From NCBI GenBank assembly GCA_959020035.1, contig CAUEQX010000048.1, forward strand, positions 1 to 12,104: 12,104 nucleotides of DNA, written 5' to 3'. The notes under the pieces are model-generated. The model saw only the letters and a program-made list of their open reading frames with translations, did not search any database and was not told the DNA's origin. Shown piece by piece: positions 1 to 6,826 of this stretch. Source of the stretch: an uncultured Collinsella sp. (lineage in GTDB: Bacteria; Actinomycetota; Coriobacteriia; Coriobacteriales; Coriobacteriaceae). The translations under genes were made by a program, and so were the position numbers. Within the stretch, counting starts at the first letter, position 1; every line of letters begins with the position of its first letter.

Positions 1-109
1 CCGCAATACCGCTCGGCGCGAGTTGCGCGACGTGGGGCGCAAATGGGACACGCCTCCGCGAGCGGTCCGCACCCAATGTGGCAAAATCGAACTACTAAGG
101 GGGCTCAGA

Positions 110-832
110 ATGCTCAAGATTATTGCCTGCGACGACGACGTCGCTTTTCTAGATAGACTGCACCGGATGATCGACCGTTGGTCGAGCGAGACGGGCACGG
201 CGGTCGATGTTGCGCTCGTCACGCGCGGCGAGGACCTGCTGGCGCGCCATGCCGCGTCGCGCGCCGACATCATCCTGCTCGACATGATCATGCCGCTCGT
301 CAACGGCATGGACACCGCGCGCGAACTGCGCCAGGCCGATACCGCCGTGCGCCTGGTGTTCCTCACCTCATCGCCCGAGTTTGCACTGGAGTCCTACGAG
401 GTCCGCGCCTTCGATTATCTGCTCAAGCCCGTGGCCTACGAGCGCCTGGCGCAGTTGCTCGACGAGCTTTCGAGCATGCGCCCGGCGGCAACCGACGAGC
501 TCGTGATCAAAACTTCCTTTGGCTACCACGCCCTGCGCCTGTCCGACATCGAATATGCCGAGGCGCGCAACAAGCACGTGGTCTTCCACCTGCGCGACGG
601 ACGCGATATCGAGGCACTCGAGTCGTTCCGCAGCGTCGAGGACCGCTTGGAGCAAAACGCAGTCTTCTTTAAATGCCACCGCAGCTACCAGGTCAACCTG
701 CGCAATATCGATCACTTTGACCGCACGGACATCGTCATGCGCTCGGGCGCGTGCATCCCGCTTTCGCGCAGTTGCAAGCAGGGATTCCAAGACGCCTACT
801 TTGCGGTGCGCTTTGAGGGTGGGGGACACTGA
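110..832 (+). CDS. LytTR-family response regulator
   Basis: A 240-residue two-component response regulator of the AgrA/LytR type. It receives phosphate from a partner kinase and binds promoter DNA through a LytTR domain. The receiver domain (about residues 1-120) has the acidic cluster D8-D10, the phospho-acceptor D58 in LLDM, T86 and K106 in LLKP. The LytTR domain (about 130-232) shows the typical YAEARNKHV stretch, an FKCHRSYQVN segment around 187-196 and the NLRNI motif. The frame stays open upstream, but ATG110 is chosen because AAGGGGG at 97-103 sits 6 bases before it and the receiver fold begins right there. The stop TGA overlaps the start of the histidine kinase gene by one base, so the two are co-translated. 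Target promoters are not visible. Family assignment is firm; the signal is unknown. Confidence 0.95.
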   Translation: MLKIIACDDDVAFLDRLHRMIDRWSSETGTAVDVALVTRGEDLLARHAASRADIILLDMIMPLVNGMDTARELRQADTAVRLVFLTSSPEFALESYEVRAFDYLLKPVAYERLAQLLDELSSMRPAATDELVIKTSFGYHALRLSDIEYAEARNKHVVFHLRDGRDIEALESFRSVEDRLEQNAVFFKCHRSYQVNLRNIDHFDRTDIVMRSGACIPLSRSCKQGFQDAYFAVRFEGGGH

Positions 833-2109
833 TGGTCTCCTCGGTCGAAATGGTCCTTTGGGCAATCCACCACGCCACGACGCTGCTCTTTGGCATCTTT
901 GCCTCGGCGGCGCTGTGCGGTGTCGAGATCAACCGGCGTCATGCGCTTGAACTGGTGTTGGTCGGCATCGTGACCGGCGCTGCCTTTTCGATCGCCAATG
1001 TCGTTGGCGGCGAACTATTTGCCCGACAGGTTTATCCACTTGCCGTGCACCTGCCGCTTATCGTCTACCTGTGTGCGCGCTACCGCCTGAGCCCGCTGCT
1101 TGCCGCGCTCGGCATTACGAGTGCTTATCTGAGCTGCCAGTTCAGCAATTGGATGGGCATCGCCGCCTTTGCCGCAACCGATTCGCAGATCGCGTACTAT
1201 CTGGCGCGCATCGCGACCACACTCGCCGTCTTTGCCGTCCTGTTGCATTGGGCCGGCGACATCGGTCCACGCTTGGCGATTAAAAGCACCACCGAGCTGG
1301 GCATCCTTTTAATCCTGCCGCTCGTCTATTACGTCTTTGACTATGCCACCAACGTCTACACCACGCTGTTCCACTCGGGCTCGGTGGTAACGGTTGAGTT
1401 TTTGGCATTTGCGCTCTGTGCCTTCTATCTTATGTTTCTTGCCGTTTACCTGCGCGAATACGAAGAAAAGGAAACCGCCGAGCGAGAGCGCTGGATGCTC
1501 GAAACCCGCGACAGCGCCGCCATCAAAGAGCTCGAGGCTTGGCGTCAATCTGGGCGCGAGCTGTCGATTCTTCGCCACGATATGCGCCACTTCCTACGCG
1601 GCCTGGCCGCTTTAATTGAGGAGGGCCACACCGACGAGGCGCTCAAACGCATCGATGAACTCTGCGAAGCCGGCGATCGCACCGCCGTACGCCGCTTCTG
1701 CGCCAACGAGACCGTAAACATCGCGCTTTCGTCATTTAACTCGGATATCAATAGAAACGGCATTACCGCCAACCTGCGCGCCGCCGTACCCGAAACCATC
1801 CACGTAGGTGACGCCGACCTGTTTAGCGTGCTCTCAAATGCCTTGGAAAACGCTATCACCGCCGCGAGCGCCGCGCCCCAGGGAAAGCGATTCGTCGACT
1901 TTGACCTGCGATTAGAGGACGGCCAGCTGCTGCTGTTAGTTTCCAACACGTTTGACCGCGCGCCGCGCATGGTCGACGGCATGCCCGTGACCCGGCATGC
2001 GGGCCACGGCTTTGGCACCAAGAGCATCAAACTTGCCGTGGAGCGCATGAACGGCAACTGTCAGTTCCGCATTAACGGCGATCGGTTTGAGCTGCGCGCT
2101 GTGATGTAG
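832..2109 (+). CDS. GHKL-type membrane sensor histidine kinase
   Basis: A 425-residue histidine kinase, partner of the LytTR regulator just upstream (TGATG overlap). The N-terminal half (residues 5-207) is hydrophobic with about six or seven predicted membrane segments, near 8-31, 38-57, 66-83, 87-104, 118-142, 154-175 and 185-207. A charged helix follows (208-240), then the phospho-acceptor motif LRHDMRHF with H249. The ATPase part has an N box (SNALENA, N336 and N340) and a G box GHGFG at 391-395. This arrangement (polytopic sensor, RHD-type H box, GHKL ATPase) is that of AgrC, ComD or FsrC-like kinases, which often sense peptides. No peptide precursor or processing protease is adjacent, so the ligand is open. 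It ends 65 bp before a convergent gene, with no strong terminator between. Confidence 0.93.
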   Translation: MVSSVEMVLWAIHHATTLLFGIFASAALCGVEINRRHALELVLVGIVTGAAFSIANVVGGELFARQVYPLAVHLPLIVYLCARYRLSPLLAALGITSAYLSCQFSNWMGIAAFAATDSQIAYYLARIATTLAVFAVLLHWAGDIGPRLAIKSTTELGILLILPLVYYVFDYATNVYTTLFHSGSVVTVEFLAFALCAFYLMFLAVYLREYEEKETAERERWMLETRDSAAIKELEAWRQSGRELSILRHDMRHFLRGLAALIEEGHTDEALKRIDELCEAGDRTAVRRFCANETVNIALSSFNSDINRNGITANLRAAVPETIHVGDADLFSVLSNALENAITAASAAPQGKRFVDFDLRLEDGQLLLLVSNTFDRAPRMVDGMPVTRHAGHGFGTKSIKLAVERMNGNCQFRINGDRFELRAVM

Positions 2110-2137
2110 AAGTGCGGCGCCGATCTCGCGGCGTGTC

Positions 2138-2152
2138 TTGCCCGCCAGGCAA
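2138..2152. other. short hairpin between convergent genes
   Basis: The 64 bp between the kinase stop and the convergent gene hold only a 5-bp hairpin (TTGCC, 5-base loop, GGCAA) with no T tract on either side. It is too weak to call a terminator. Confidence 0.2.
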
Positions 2153-2173
2153 TCGCTCACCGGCGCCAATCCG

Positions 2174-2749
2174 CTACAGCGGAGCGGCCGCCGGGGTCAG
2201 CTGCTTGATGTAGGCCCACATGCGCTGCTTGGCCGCTTTGTCGGTCAGCGCCGCCTCAAAGCCATCGAGCGCGAGCACGCGGCGGCCCTGCACATGGGCG
2301 ACCAGGCCGGGCTTGAGCATGGCGGTGTCGAAGTCATCGATCGCCACGAGCATATCGGCGTAGGTCTCGCGCATGGCGTCAGCCGCGTTGTTGTCGAGCA
2401 GCAGCACCGCCTCGGGGTCCAAAGCCTCAAGCGCCTCACGGAACAGCTCGCACGGCAGAGTCTCGCCCACCGCGACCGTCCCATCACCCACGCCGGCGAC
2501 GCTTGCCAGCACGCAAAAATCCTCGGGAGCGTAGCCGATGGCCCCAAGCGCCTTGCGCAACGCCGCGCCATCCGGGCCGGCGGCAAGCTCGCCACCCGAA
2601 CGCTCGGCCTCGTCCAGATCGCCTTTGACCAGCACGATCGGCGAGCACGCGTTGCCCGCGATACGCACGCCACGACCCGCGAGCGATGCGAGCTCCTGCT
2701 CGGTCGCCTGGGCGATGGCTTCTTTTTTCTGGCTTTGTGACGTGGGCAT
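2174..2749 (-). CDS. uncharacterised protein, possible degenerate uracil-DNA-glycosylase-like fold
   Basis: A 191-residue cytoplasmic protein with no signal peptide or membrane segment. The first 25 residues are polar and Gln/Glu/Lys-rich. The middle reads VLVKGDLDEAERSGGEL, then GPDGAALRKALGAIGY and PEDFCVLASVAG, followed later by EALEALDPEAVLLLDNNAAD and a C-terminal KQRMWAYIKQL. The order of these pieces resembles the family 4/5 uracil-DNA glycosylase layout (E-D-x-x-G-x-P, G-x-x-G-x-L-L, IG-x-x-x-D-v-y, L-x-P-x-x-i-l-x-L-G, K-x-x-W-x-x-L). The usual GEAPG catalytic loop and the later HPS motif are absent, so it would not be an active glycosylase. That is my inference from pattern only. 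A frame-open ATG at 2779 lies inside a TATAAT sequence and lacks a ribosome site, so ATG at 2749 with GGAGAG upstream is preferred. Coding is supported by length and composition; function is unknown. Confidence 0.75.
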   Translation of the reverse strand: MPTSQSQKKEAIAQATEQELASLAGRGVRIAGNACSPIVLVKGDLDEAERSGGELAAGPDGAALRKALGAIGYAPEDFCVLASVAGVGDGTVAVGETLPCELFREALEALDPEAVLLLDNNAADAMRETYADMLVAIDDFDTAMLKPGLVAHVQGRRVLALDGFEAALTDKAAKQRMWAYIKQLTPAAAPL

Positions 2750-2752
2750 GCG

Positions 2753-2758
2753 CTCTCC
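2753..2758 (-). promoter_or_regulatory. ribosome binding site that sets the start at 2749
   Basis: On the minus strand GGAGAG lies 3 bases before ATG2749 (core GGAG 5 bases before). The alternative start, 10 codons upstream at 2779, has only AT-rich sequence before it. This supports the shorter 191-residue product. Confidence 0.6.
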
Positions 2759-2777
2759 AATCGTTTGCGTGCCCACC

Positions 2778-2783
2778 ATTATA
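2778..2783 (-). promoter_or_regulatory. candidate -10 box for the minus-strand gene
   Basis: A perfect TATAAT in a short AT-rich stretch (TTTTATATAAT) 28 bases before the start at 2749. No good -35 is seen at 16-18 bp, where the GC-rich hairpin 2790-2822 lies. Transcription would begin near 2771. Confidence 0.4.
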
Positions 2784-2789
2784 TAAAAG

Positions 2790-2822
2790 AGCCGCCCGCG
2801 AGTGGTTGCTTTGCGGGCGGCT
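2790..2822. repeat. 10-bp perfect inverted repeat between divergent genes
   Basis: AGCCGCCCGC (2790-2799) and its exact complement (2813-2822) are separated by 13 bases. Read on the minus strand it is followed by TCTTTTAT, so it resembles a terminator in that direction, yet no minus-strand gene lies upstream. It sits between the thioredoxin gene and the divergent gene and covers the expected -35 zone of the latter. It may be an operator, a block to antisense reading from the thioredoxin side, or chance in GC-rich DNA. Confidence 0.5.
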
Positions 2823-2885
2823 GGGTATAAGCACGGTCGTACTGAGTTTTACGCGGCCGAGCCGCGTCGCATTATGGAGGTCACC

Positions 2886-3206
2886 ATGGCTGACATTAAT
2901 CAGATTACCCCCGAGAACTTCGATTCCATCGTTAACGACAGCCTGCCCGTGCTGGTCGATTTTTGGGCACCGTGGTGCGGGCCCTGTCGATCCCTCTCGC
3001 CCATCGTTGACGAGGTTGCCGATGAGCTGGCGGGCAAGCTTGCCGTTGCCAAATGCAACGTCGACGACAACCAGGACCTGGCCATGAAGTATGGCGTCAT
3101 GAGCATCCCCACGCTGATTGTGTTTAAGAACGGCGAGGAGATTGACCGCTCGGTTGGCGCTCTGCCCAAGGCGAGGCTGCAGGCGCTGCTGGAGAAGCAT
3201 CTGTAA
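2886..3206 (+). CDS. trxA: thioredoxin
   Basis: A 106-residue classical thioredoxin, a cytoplasmic dithiol reductant recycled by thioredoxin reductase. The active site WCGPC occupies residues 30-34, with C31 the attacking and C34 the resolving cysteine. D25 is the expected buried acid (LVDFWAPW), and the cis-proline is P75 in MSIPT. Length matches the family (about 105-110). ATG2886 is chosen because GGAGG at 2876-2880 precedes it by 5 bases and the protein then begins like other thioredoxins; the frame is open further upstream, but that would add an atypical tail. It is probably monocistronic: a divergent gene lies upstream and a terminator at 3328-3366 lies between it and the next gene. No thioredoxin reductase gene is nearby. 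Confidence 0.96.
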   Translation: MADINQITPENFDSIVNDSLPVLVDFWAPWCGPCRSLSPIVDEVADELAGKLAVAKCNVDDNQDLAMKYGVMSIPTLIVFKNGEEIDRSVGALPKARLQALLEKHL

Positions 3207-3297
3207 TACGCTTGTTACATGTTGCCGTCTGCCTGCCGTCCATGAGCGCTTTTACGCCGCTCGCCGGACTTCTGAATGCACCGAGTGCAACCACGGA

Positions 3298-3303
3298 TAG
3301 TAT
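3298..3303 (+). promoter_or_regulatory. possible -10 box upstream of the nikR block
   Basis: GGATAGTATGG surrounds a TAGTAT hexamer. The same 11 bases occur at the proposed promoter of the minus-strand lipoprotein gene (around 11236-11241). No clear -35 is visible. If used, the transcript would start near 3310 and run through the hairpin at 3328-3360. Confidence 0.25.
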
Positions 3304-3327
3304 GGTAGTCACAAACAGCCCCCAGTG

Positions 3328-3366
3328 AACGGGTGCGGGTCGCACAGACTCGTACCCGTTTTCTTA
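3328..3366 (+). terminator. rho-independent terminator
   Basis: AACGGGTGCG (3328-3337) pairs with CGTACCCGTT (3351-3360): 10 pairs including one G-U, with a 13-base loop, followed by TTTTCTT. It would end thioredoxin transcription 122 bases after its stop. It could instead act as a leader attenuator if transcription starts near 3310. The flanking stretch 3207-3327 shows no gene. Confidence 0.75.
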
Positions 3367-3392
3367 TGCAGCTGCGCGCAGAGCGGGCGTAG

Positions 3393-3398
3393 TAAAAT
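3393..3398 (+). promoter_or_regulatory. weak -10 candidate before the nikR block
   Basis: TAAAAT lies 39 bases before the start codon at 3438 and downstream of the terminator. The -35 region (AGCTGC) is a poor match. It is the best placed promoter candidate for the small gene and nikR, but it is not strong. Confidence 0.3.
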
Positions 3399-3437
3399 CT
3401 GAACCACTGAACTGCCCCATACAAAAGGAGATTTCCC

Positions 3438-3686
3438 ATGCATGATGTTGGAATGAACATGAGCCAGCTTGCCATGAGCGTCAAGCAGGTCGACGACACC
3501 ATCGAGCTCGCTCACGAGTGGAGCCATCAGCTGCTGCATGCGACCGAGAATTTTGACATGGAGCGCATCGGCGCCAAGCTCGAGGCCGCCATGGCCGCGC
3601 TCCACGAGGCGCATGACGCGCTCGAGGGCTACGAGGAAGCCATCGAGGCCGACCACAACTCCGTCGGCTCCGTGAAGCTGGTGTAA
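3438..3686 (+). CDS. small His-containing helical protein next to nikR, function unknown
   Basis: An 82-residue, acidic, cysteine-free and probably all-helical protein that I do not recognise. It has seven histidines (H2, 26, 30, 34, 56, 59, 73). H26, H30 and H34 in the stretch HEWSHQLLH are spaced i, i+4, i+8, so they would line one face of a helix. A second amphipathic helix covers about 39-72 (MERIGAKLEAAMAALHEAHD and on). AAGGAG at 3425-3430 precedes ATG3438 by 7 bases. Only one base separates its stop from the GTG start of nikR, so the two are almost certainly co-translated. That linkage, plus the histidine spacing, suggests metal handling for the nickel/hydrogenase pathway. This is inference; a purely structural helical-bundle role is equally possible. 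Confidence 0.85.
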   Translation: MHDVGMNMSQLAMSVKQVDDTIELAHEWSHQLLHATENFDMERIGAKLEAAMAALHEAHDALEGYEEAIEADHNSVGSVKLV

Positions 3687-3687
3687 G

Positions 3688-4200
3688 GTGGCCGAACACG
3701 AGCACTGCTGCGAGTACGAGCACGAGCATCCGCACGGGGCGGACGGTGACGCGGGCTGCCACTGTAGTGGCTCCGGCTCCGAGCTGGTCCGTTTTTCGGT
3801 TACCGCACCCGACGACCTGCTGCGCCGTTTTGACGAGCAGATCGCGCGCCGCGGCGACGTGGCCAACCGCTCCGAGGCCGTGCGCGATTTGATTCGCGCC
3901 TCGATCGCCAAAGAGCAGATGCGCACGCCCGATGAGCACGTTATCGGGTCGCTCACCATGATCTACGACCATCACACCGGCGATCTGACGCGCCGCCTGG
4001 ACGAGGTGCAGCACGACTACACCGACGAGATCGTATCGACGATGCACGTGCATTTGGATCACCACAACTGCTTGGAAATCCTGGCACTCAAGGGTCGCGG
4101 CGAGCGCGTCTACGAACTAGCCGACCGCCTGCTGGGCCTGCGCGGCGTTAAGCACGGCGAGCTCACGTGCGCCGCCACCAAGCAGAGCCTGGGGCTGTAG
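3688..4200 (+). CDS. nikR: nickel-responsive regulator NikR with His/Cys-rich N-terminal extension
   Basis: A 170-residue NikR-type repressor. Residues 33-75 form the ribbon-helix-helix DNA-binding domain (LVRFSVTAPDDLLRRFDEQI, then NRSEAVRDLIR). Residues 84-165 form the ACT-like nickel-binding domain. All four ligands of the high-affinity nickel site known from E. coli NikR (H76, H87, H89, C95) have counterparts: H109, H120, H122 and C128 in HVHLDHHNC. The oddity is the N-terminus. E. coli NikR is about 133 residues and starts directly with the DNA-binding strand, whereas here about 30 residues precede it, with six His (4, 6, 12, 14, 16, 25) and four Cys (7, 8, 24, 26). The start is GTG3688, one base after the previous stop. 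The gene is followed by a long inverted repeat before hypF. It probably controls nickel uptake or hydrogenase genes; its own operator is not visible. Confidence 0.93.
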   Translation: MAEHEHCCEYEHEHPHGADGDAGCHCSGSGSELVRFSVTAPDDLLRRFDEQIARRGDVANRSEAVRDLIRASIAKEQMRTPDEHVIGSLTMIYDHHTGDLTRRLDEVQHDYTDEIVSTMHVHLDHHNCLEILALKGRGERVYELADRLLGLRGVKHGELTCAATKQSLGL

Positions 4201-4223
4201 CGGGATTTCCCGCAGCGCACCTG

Positions 4224-4294
4224 CCAAATAGGGACAGGTTTGTTTTGGCAGGTTTAGAAGTTTTACCTACCAAAATAAACCTGTCCCTTTTTGG
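4224..4294. repeat. long near-perfect inverted repeat between nikR and hypF (GGGACAGG element)
   Basis: AGGGACAGGTTT (4230-4241) is exactly complementary to 4277-4288. Inside it come a G-T pair (4242/4276), TTTTGG with CCAAAA (4243-4248/4270-4275), one mismatch and AGGT with ACCT (4250-4253/4265-4268). Outside, CCAAA pairs with TTTGG (4224-4228/4290-4294) after a T-T mismatch. The loop is 11 bases. The stem is followed by TTTTT (4288-4292), so it can act as a rho-independent terminator after nikR or an attenuator before hypF. Its near-symmetry also fits a dispersed palindromic (REP- or MITE-like) element. Confidence 0.8.
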
Positions 4295-4305
4295 TCGGTT
4301 TTGAT

Positions 4306-4311
4306 GAGGGG
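4306..4311 (+). promoter_or_regulatory. ribosome binding site for hypF
   Basis: GAGGGG lies 6 bases before ATG4318. This favours ATG4318 over a TTG at 4291, which would put the start inside the foot of the inverted repeat and add nine residues not seen in typical HypF. Confidence 0.65.
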
Positions 4312-4317
4312 TGTCGC

Positions 4318-6789
4318 ATGCGGCATGCGCATATTCATGTGACGGGCATTGTGCAGGGCGTTGGCATGCGACCGTTTGTGTATCGCGAGGCCATGGCACA
4401 TGGCATTTGTGGATGGGTGCTCAATGCGGGCGACGGCGTGCATATCGAGGCGCACGCTTTGGCCGATGCGCTCGATGCTTTTGTTGCCGCGCTTTCTGAG
4501 CATGCGCCTGCGGCAGCCCGCGTAGAGCATGTCGAGGTTGTGGACTTGGCAGCCAACGGTTGGGATGCCGCCAACGAACAGGGCTTTCGCATCGTAGCAT
4601 CGCAGGACCAGACCGCGCACACGACGCTCGTCTCGCCCGACATCGCTACCTGCGACGATTGCCTGCGCGAATTGTTCGATCCCGCCGACCGACGCTATCA
4701 CTACCCCTTTATCAACTGCACTAACTGCGGCCCACGCTTTACCATCATCCGATCGCTGCCTTATGACCGAGCGGCCACGTCGATGGATTGTTTTCCCATG
4801 TGTCCCAAGTGCGCTGCGGAGTATGTCGACCCACTCGACCGGCGTTTTCACGCGCAGCCCGATGCCTGCTTTGATTGCGGGCCGCATATTACGTGGCGCG
4901 AGGCTGTAAACGGCAATGCGTGCGGGAATTCGTCCGCGACACCGGCCGTCGGCACCACACGCGAGGCCAGCGACGCTATCATCGAGCGCTGCGTTGAGCT
5001 GCTGGCCAGCGGTGGCATCGTCGCCATCAAGGGCCTGGGCGGATTCCATCTAGCCTGTGACGCTGCCAACGAGCAGGCGGTGGCCGAGTTGCGCCGTCGC
5101 AAACGCCGCAGCAACAAACCACTTGCCGTCATGGTACGTAGTCTTGCTGATACCGAGCGCCTGTGTCATATCGATGATGCTGAACGCGATCTGCTCGCTG
5201 GCAGTATCCGCCCCATCGTGCTGCTGCGCCGGCGCACTGTTAGCGAGGACAACGACGGTTCCCCCGACATCCTCGCCCTCGCGCCATCTGTCGCGCACGA
5301 CCTGCCCAAGCTCGGCGTCATGCTCCCCTATACGCCGCTTCAACATCTGTTGCTTGCCGCGGCAGAAGTCTGCGGTATGCACGCGCTCGTCATGACCAGC
5401 GGAAACCTGAGCGAAGAACCCATCGAGACCGACGACGACCTTGCCTGGGAACACCTCGTTGCCGCCGGCATCGCCGACGCGTTGCTCGGTAACGACCGCG
5501 CGATTCTCTCGCGCTATGACGATTCCGTGGTGCGCGTGGTCGACGGCGCCGTTATGCCCGTGCGCCGCGCTCGGGGATATGCACCCCAGCCGCTGCCGTT
5601 GCCGGCGCTCGACGGCGCTCCGTCCTGCGTGCTCGCCTGCGGGCCACAACAAAAGGCCACGATTGCGCTCACACGTGAAGGGACGAACGGCGAGGCGCCC
5701 TGTTTTGTGTCGCAGCATATCGGCGATGTTGAAAACGGCGGGACCTTCGATGCCTGGAACGCCGCGCGCACGCGCTTGGAAGATCTCTTTGATTTGGCGC
5801 CCGCCGCCTTGGCCTGCGATGTACACCCCAGCTATCTATCGGGCCAGTGGGCGCGCGAGCAGGCGCGAAAATGCAATCTGCCGCTCGTCGAGGTGCAGCA
5901 CCATCATGCGCATATCGCGAGCGTAATGGCCGAGGCCATCGCCGCGGGCCAGCTTACAACCGACGCGCGCGTCCTTGGCATCGCCTTTGACGGCACCGGC
6001 GCCGGCACCGATGGGACCATTTGGGGCGGCGAGTTTCTTGTTGCCAGCCTTGGCGGCTTTGAACGCGCCGCGCATTTGCGCACCTGGGCGCTCCCCGGCG
6101 GGGCGGCCTCCGTGCGCGACGCCCGCCGCAACGCCTTTGCCCTGCTCAGTGAGCTCGGTCTGCTCGAGCACCCAGGTGCCGCTCGGCTTTTGGACAGCCT
6201 CGACGAGCAAACGCGCAGCGTGACAGCCACCATGATCGAGCGCGGCATCAACAGCCCGCGTACCAGCAGCATGGGGCGTCTCTTTGATGCCGCGGCAGCA
6301 ATTCTGGGCATCTGCGACAAGGCAACCTACGAGGGCGAACCCGCCATCGAGCTTGAGGCTGCCGCCTGGCGCGCGCTCGACAACGAAATCGCCCATTTTC
6401 CCGACAACAACGCCGGCTATTTCGCATCTGGCCCATCGTGGCTGGACGGCCCCTATGTTCTGGACCAGAAAGCACTCTTTGAGGCACTTTTGGGAGGAAT
6501 TGAAGCCGGAGCGCCCGCCGACAGGCTCGCACTCGATTTCCATGTCTCCGTCGCGCGCTCCTCGGCGCGCATCGCCAGCGATATCTGCGTGCACGAGGGC
6601 ATCGACACCGTCGCGCTCTCGGGCGGCGTCTTCATGAACCGACTTCTGCTTCAGCTCCTCGCCCGCGAGCTCAAAAGCGCAGGCCTTACTGTCCTTGTCC
6701 CCCACACCGTACCCGTCAATGACGGCTGCATCGCCTACGGTCAGGCGGCAGTCGCAAGCGCTCGTCTTGCGCAGGTTGCATCGCAGTAG
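4318..6789 (+). CDS. hypF: carbamoyltransferase HypF
   Basis: An 823-residue HypF, which uses carbamoyl phosphate and ATP to transfer a carbamoyl group to the C-terminal cysteine of HypE, the first step in making the CN ligands of [NiFe] hydrogenase. Domains in order: acylphosphatase-like (about 3-92, with VQGVGMRPF at 12-20); two zinc fingers of form C-x2-C-x18-C-x2-C (C112/115/134/137 and C162/165/184/187); a YrdC-like domain (about 215-400, with KGLGGFHLACDA and KPLAVMV); and a Kae1/TobZ-like carbamoyltransferase domain to the end. The last has the metal-binding HHHAHIAS stretch at 528-535 and LSGGVFMNR at 767-775. Length is slightly above the usual 750-800. It starts after a long inverted repeat that may limit read-through from nikR, and is followed by a 131-bp gap before hypC. 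No key residue appears missing. Confidence 0.97.
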   Translation: MRHAHIHVTGIVQGVGMRPFVYREAMAHGICGWVLNAGDGVHIEAHALADALDAFVAALSEHAPAAARVEHVEVVDLAANGWDAANEQGFRIVASQDQTAHTTLVSPDIATCDDCLRELFDPADRRYHYPFINCTNCGPRFTIIRSLPYDRAATSMDCFPMCPKCAAEYVDPLDRRFHAQPDACFDCGPHITWREAVNGNACGNSSATPAVGTTREASDAIIERCVELLASGGIVAIKGLGGFHLACDAANEQAVAELRRRKRRSNKPLAVMVRSLADTERLCHIDDAERDLLAGSIRPIVLLRRRTVSEDNDGSPDILALAPSVAHDLPKLGVMLPYTPLQHLLLAAAEVCGMHALVMTSGNLSEEPIETDDDLAWEHLVAAGIADALLGNDRAILSRYDDSVVRVVDGAVMPVRRARGYAPQPLPLPALDGAPSCVLACGPQQKATIALTREGTNGEAPCFVSQHIGDVENGGTFDAWNAARTRLEDLFDLAPAALACDVHPSYLSGQWAREQARKCNLPLVEVQHHHAHIASVMAEAIAAGQLTTDARVLGIAFDGTGAGTDGTIWGGEFLVASLGGFERAAHLRTWALPGGAASVRDARRNAFALLSELGLLEHPGAARLLDSLDEQTRSVTATMIERGINSPRTSSMGRLFDAAAAILGICDKATYEGEPAIELEAAAWRALDNEIAHFPDNNAGYFASGPSWLDGPYVLDQKALFEALLGGIEAGAPADRLALDFHVSVARSSARIASDICVHEGIDTVALSGGVFMNRLLLQLLARELKSAGLTVLVPHTVPVNDGCIAYGQAAVASARLAQVASQ

Positions 6790-6826
6790 GCTGTTCGGCC
6801 AGCCCGCAAGCCGCCGTCTCACAGGT

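Noticed and set aside
2484..3200. Antisense open frame spanning the thioredoxin gene and the divergent gene
   Set aside because: It covers the whole of a certain thioredoxin and the divergent-gene spacer, and shows no domain.
3207..3327. tRNA or other structured RNA gene after thioredoxin
   Set aside because: No cloverleaf arms or T-loop consensus could be found in the stretch.
3299..3422. NikR operator (GTATGA-N16-TCATAC type)
   Set aside because: GTATGG at 3300 and CATAC at 3418 are over 100 bases apart, and no half-site pair with the known spacing is present.
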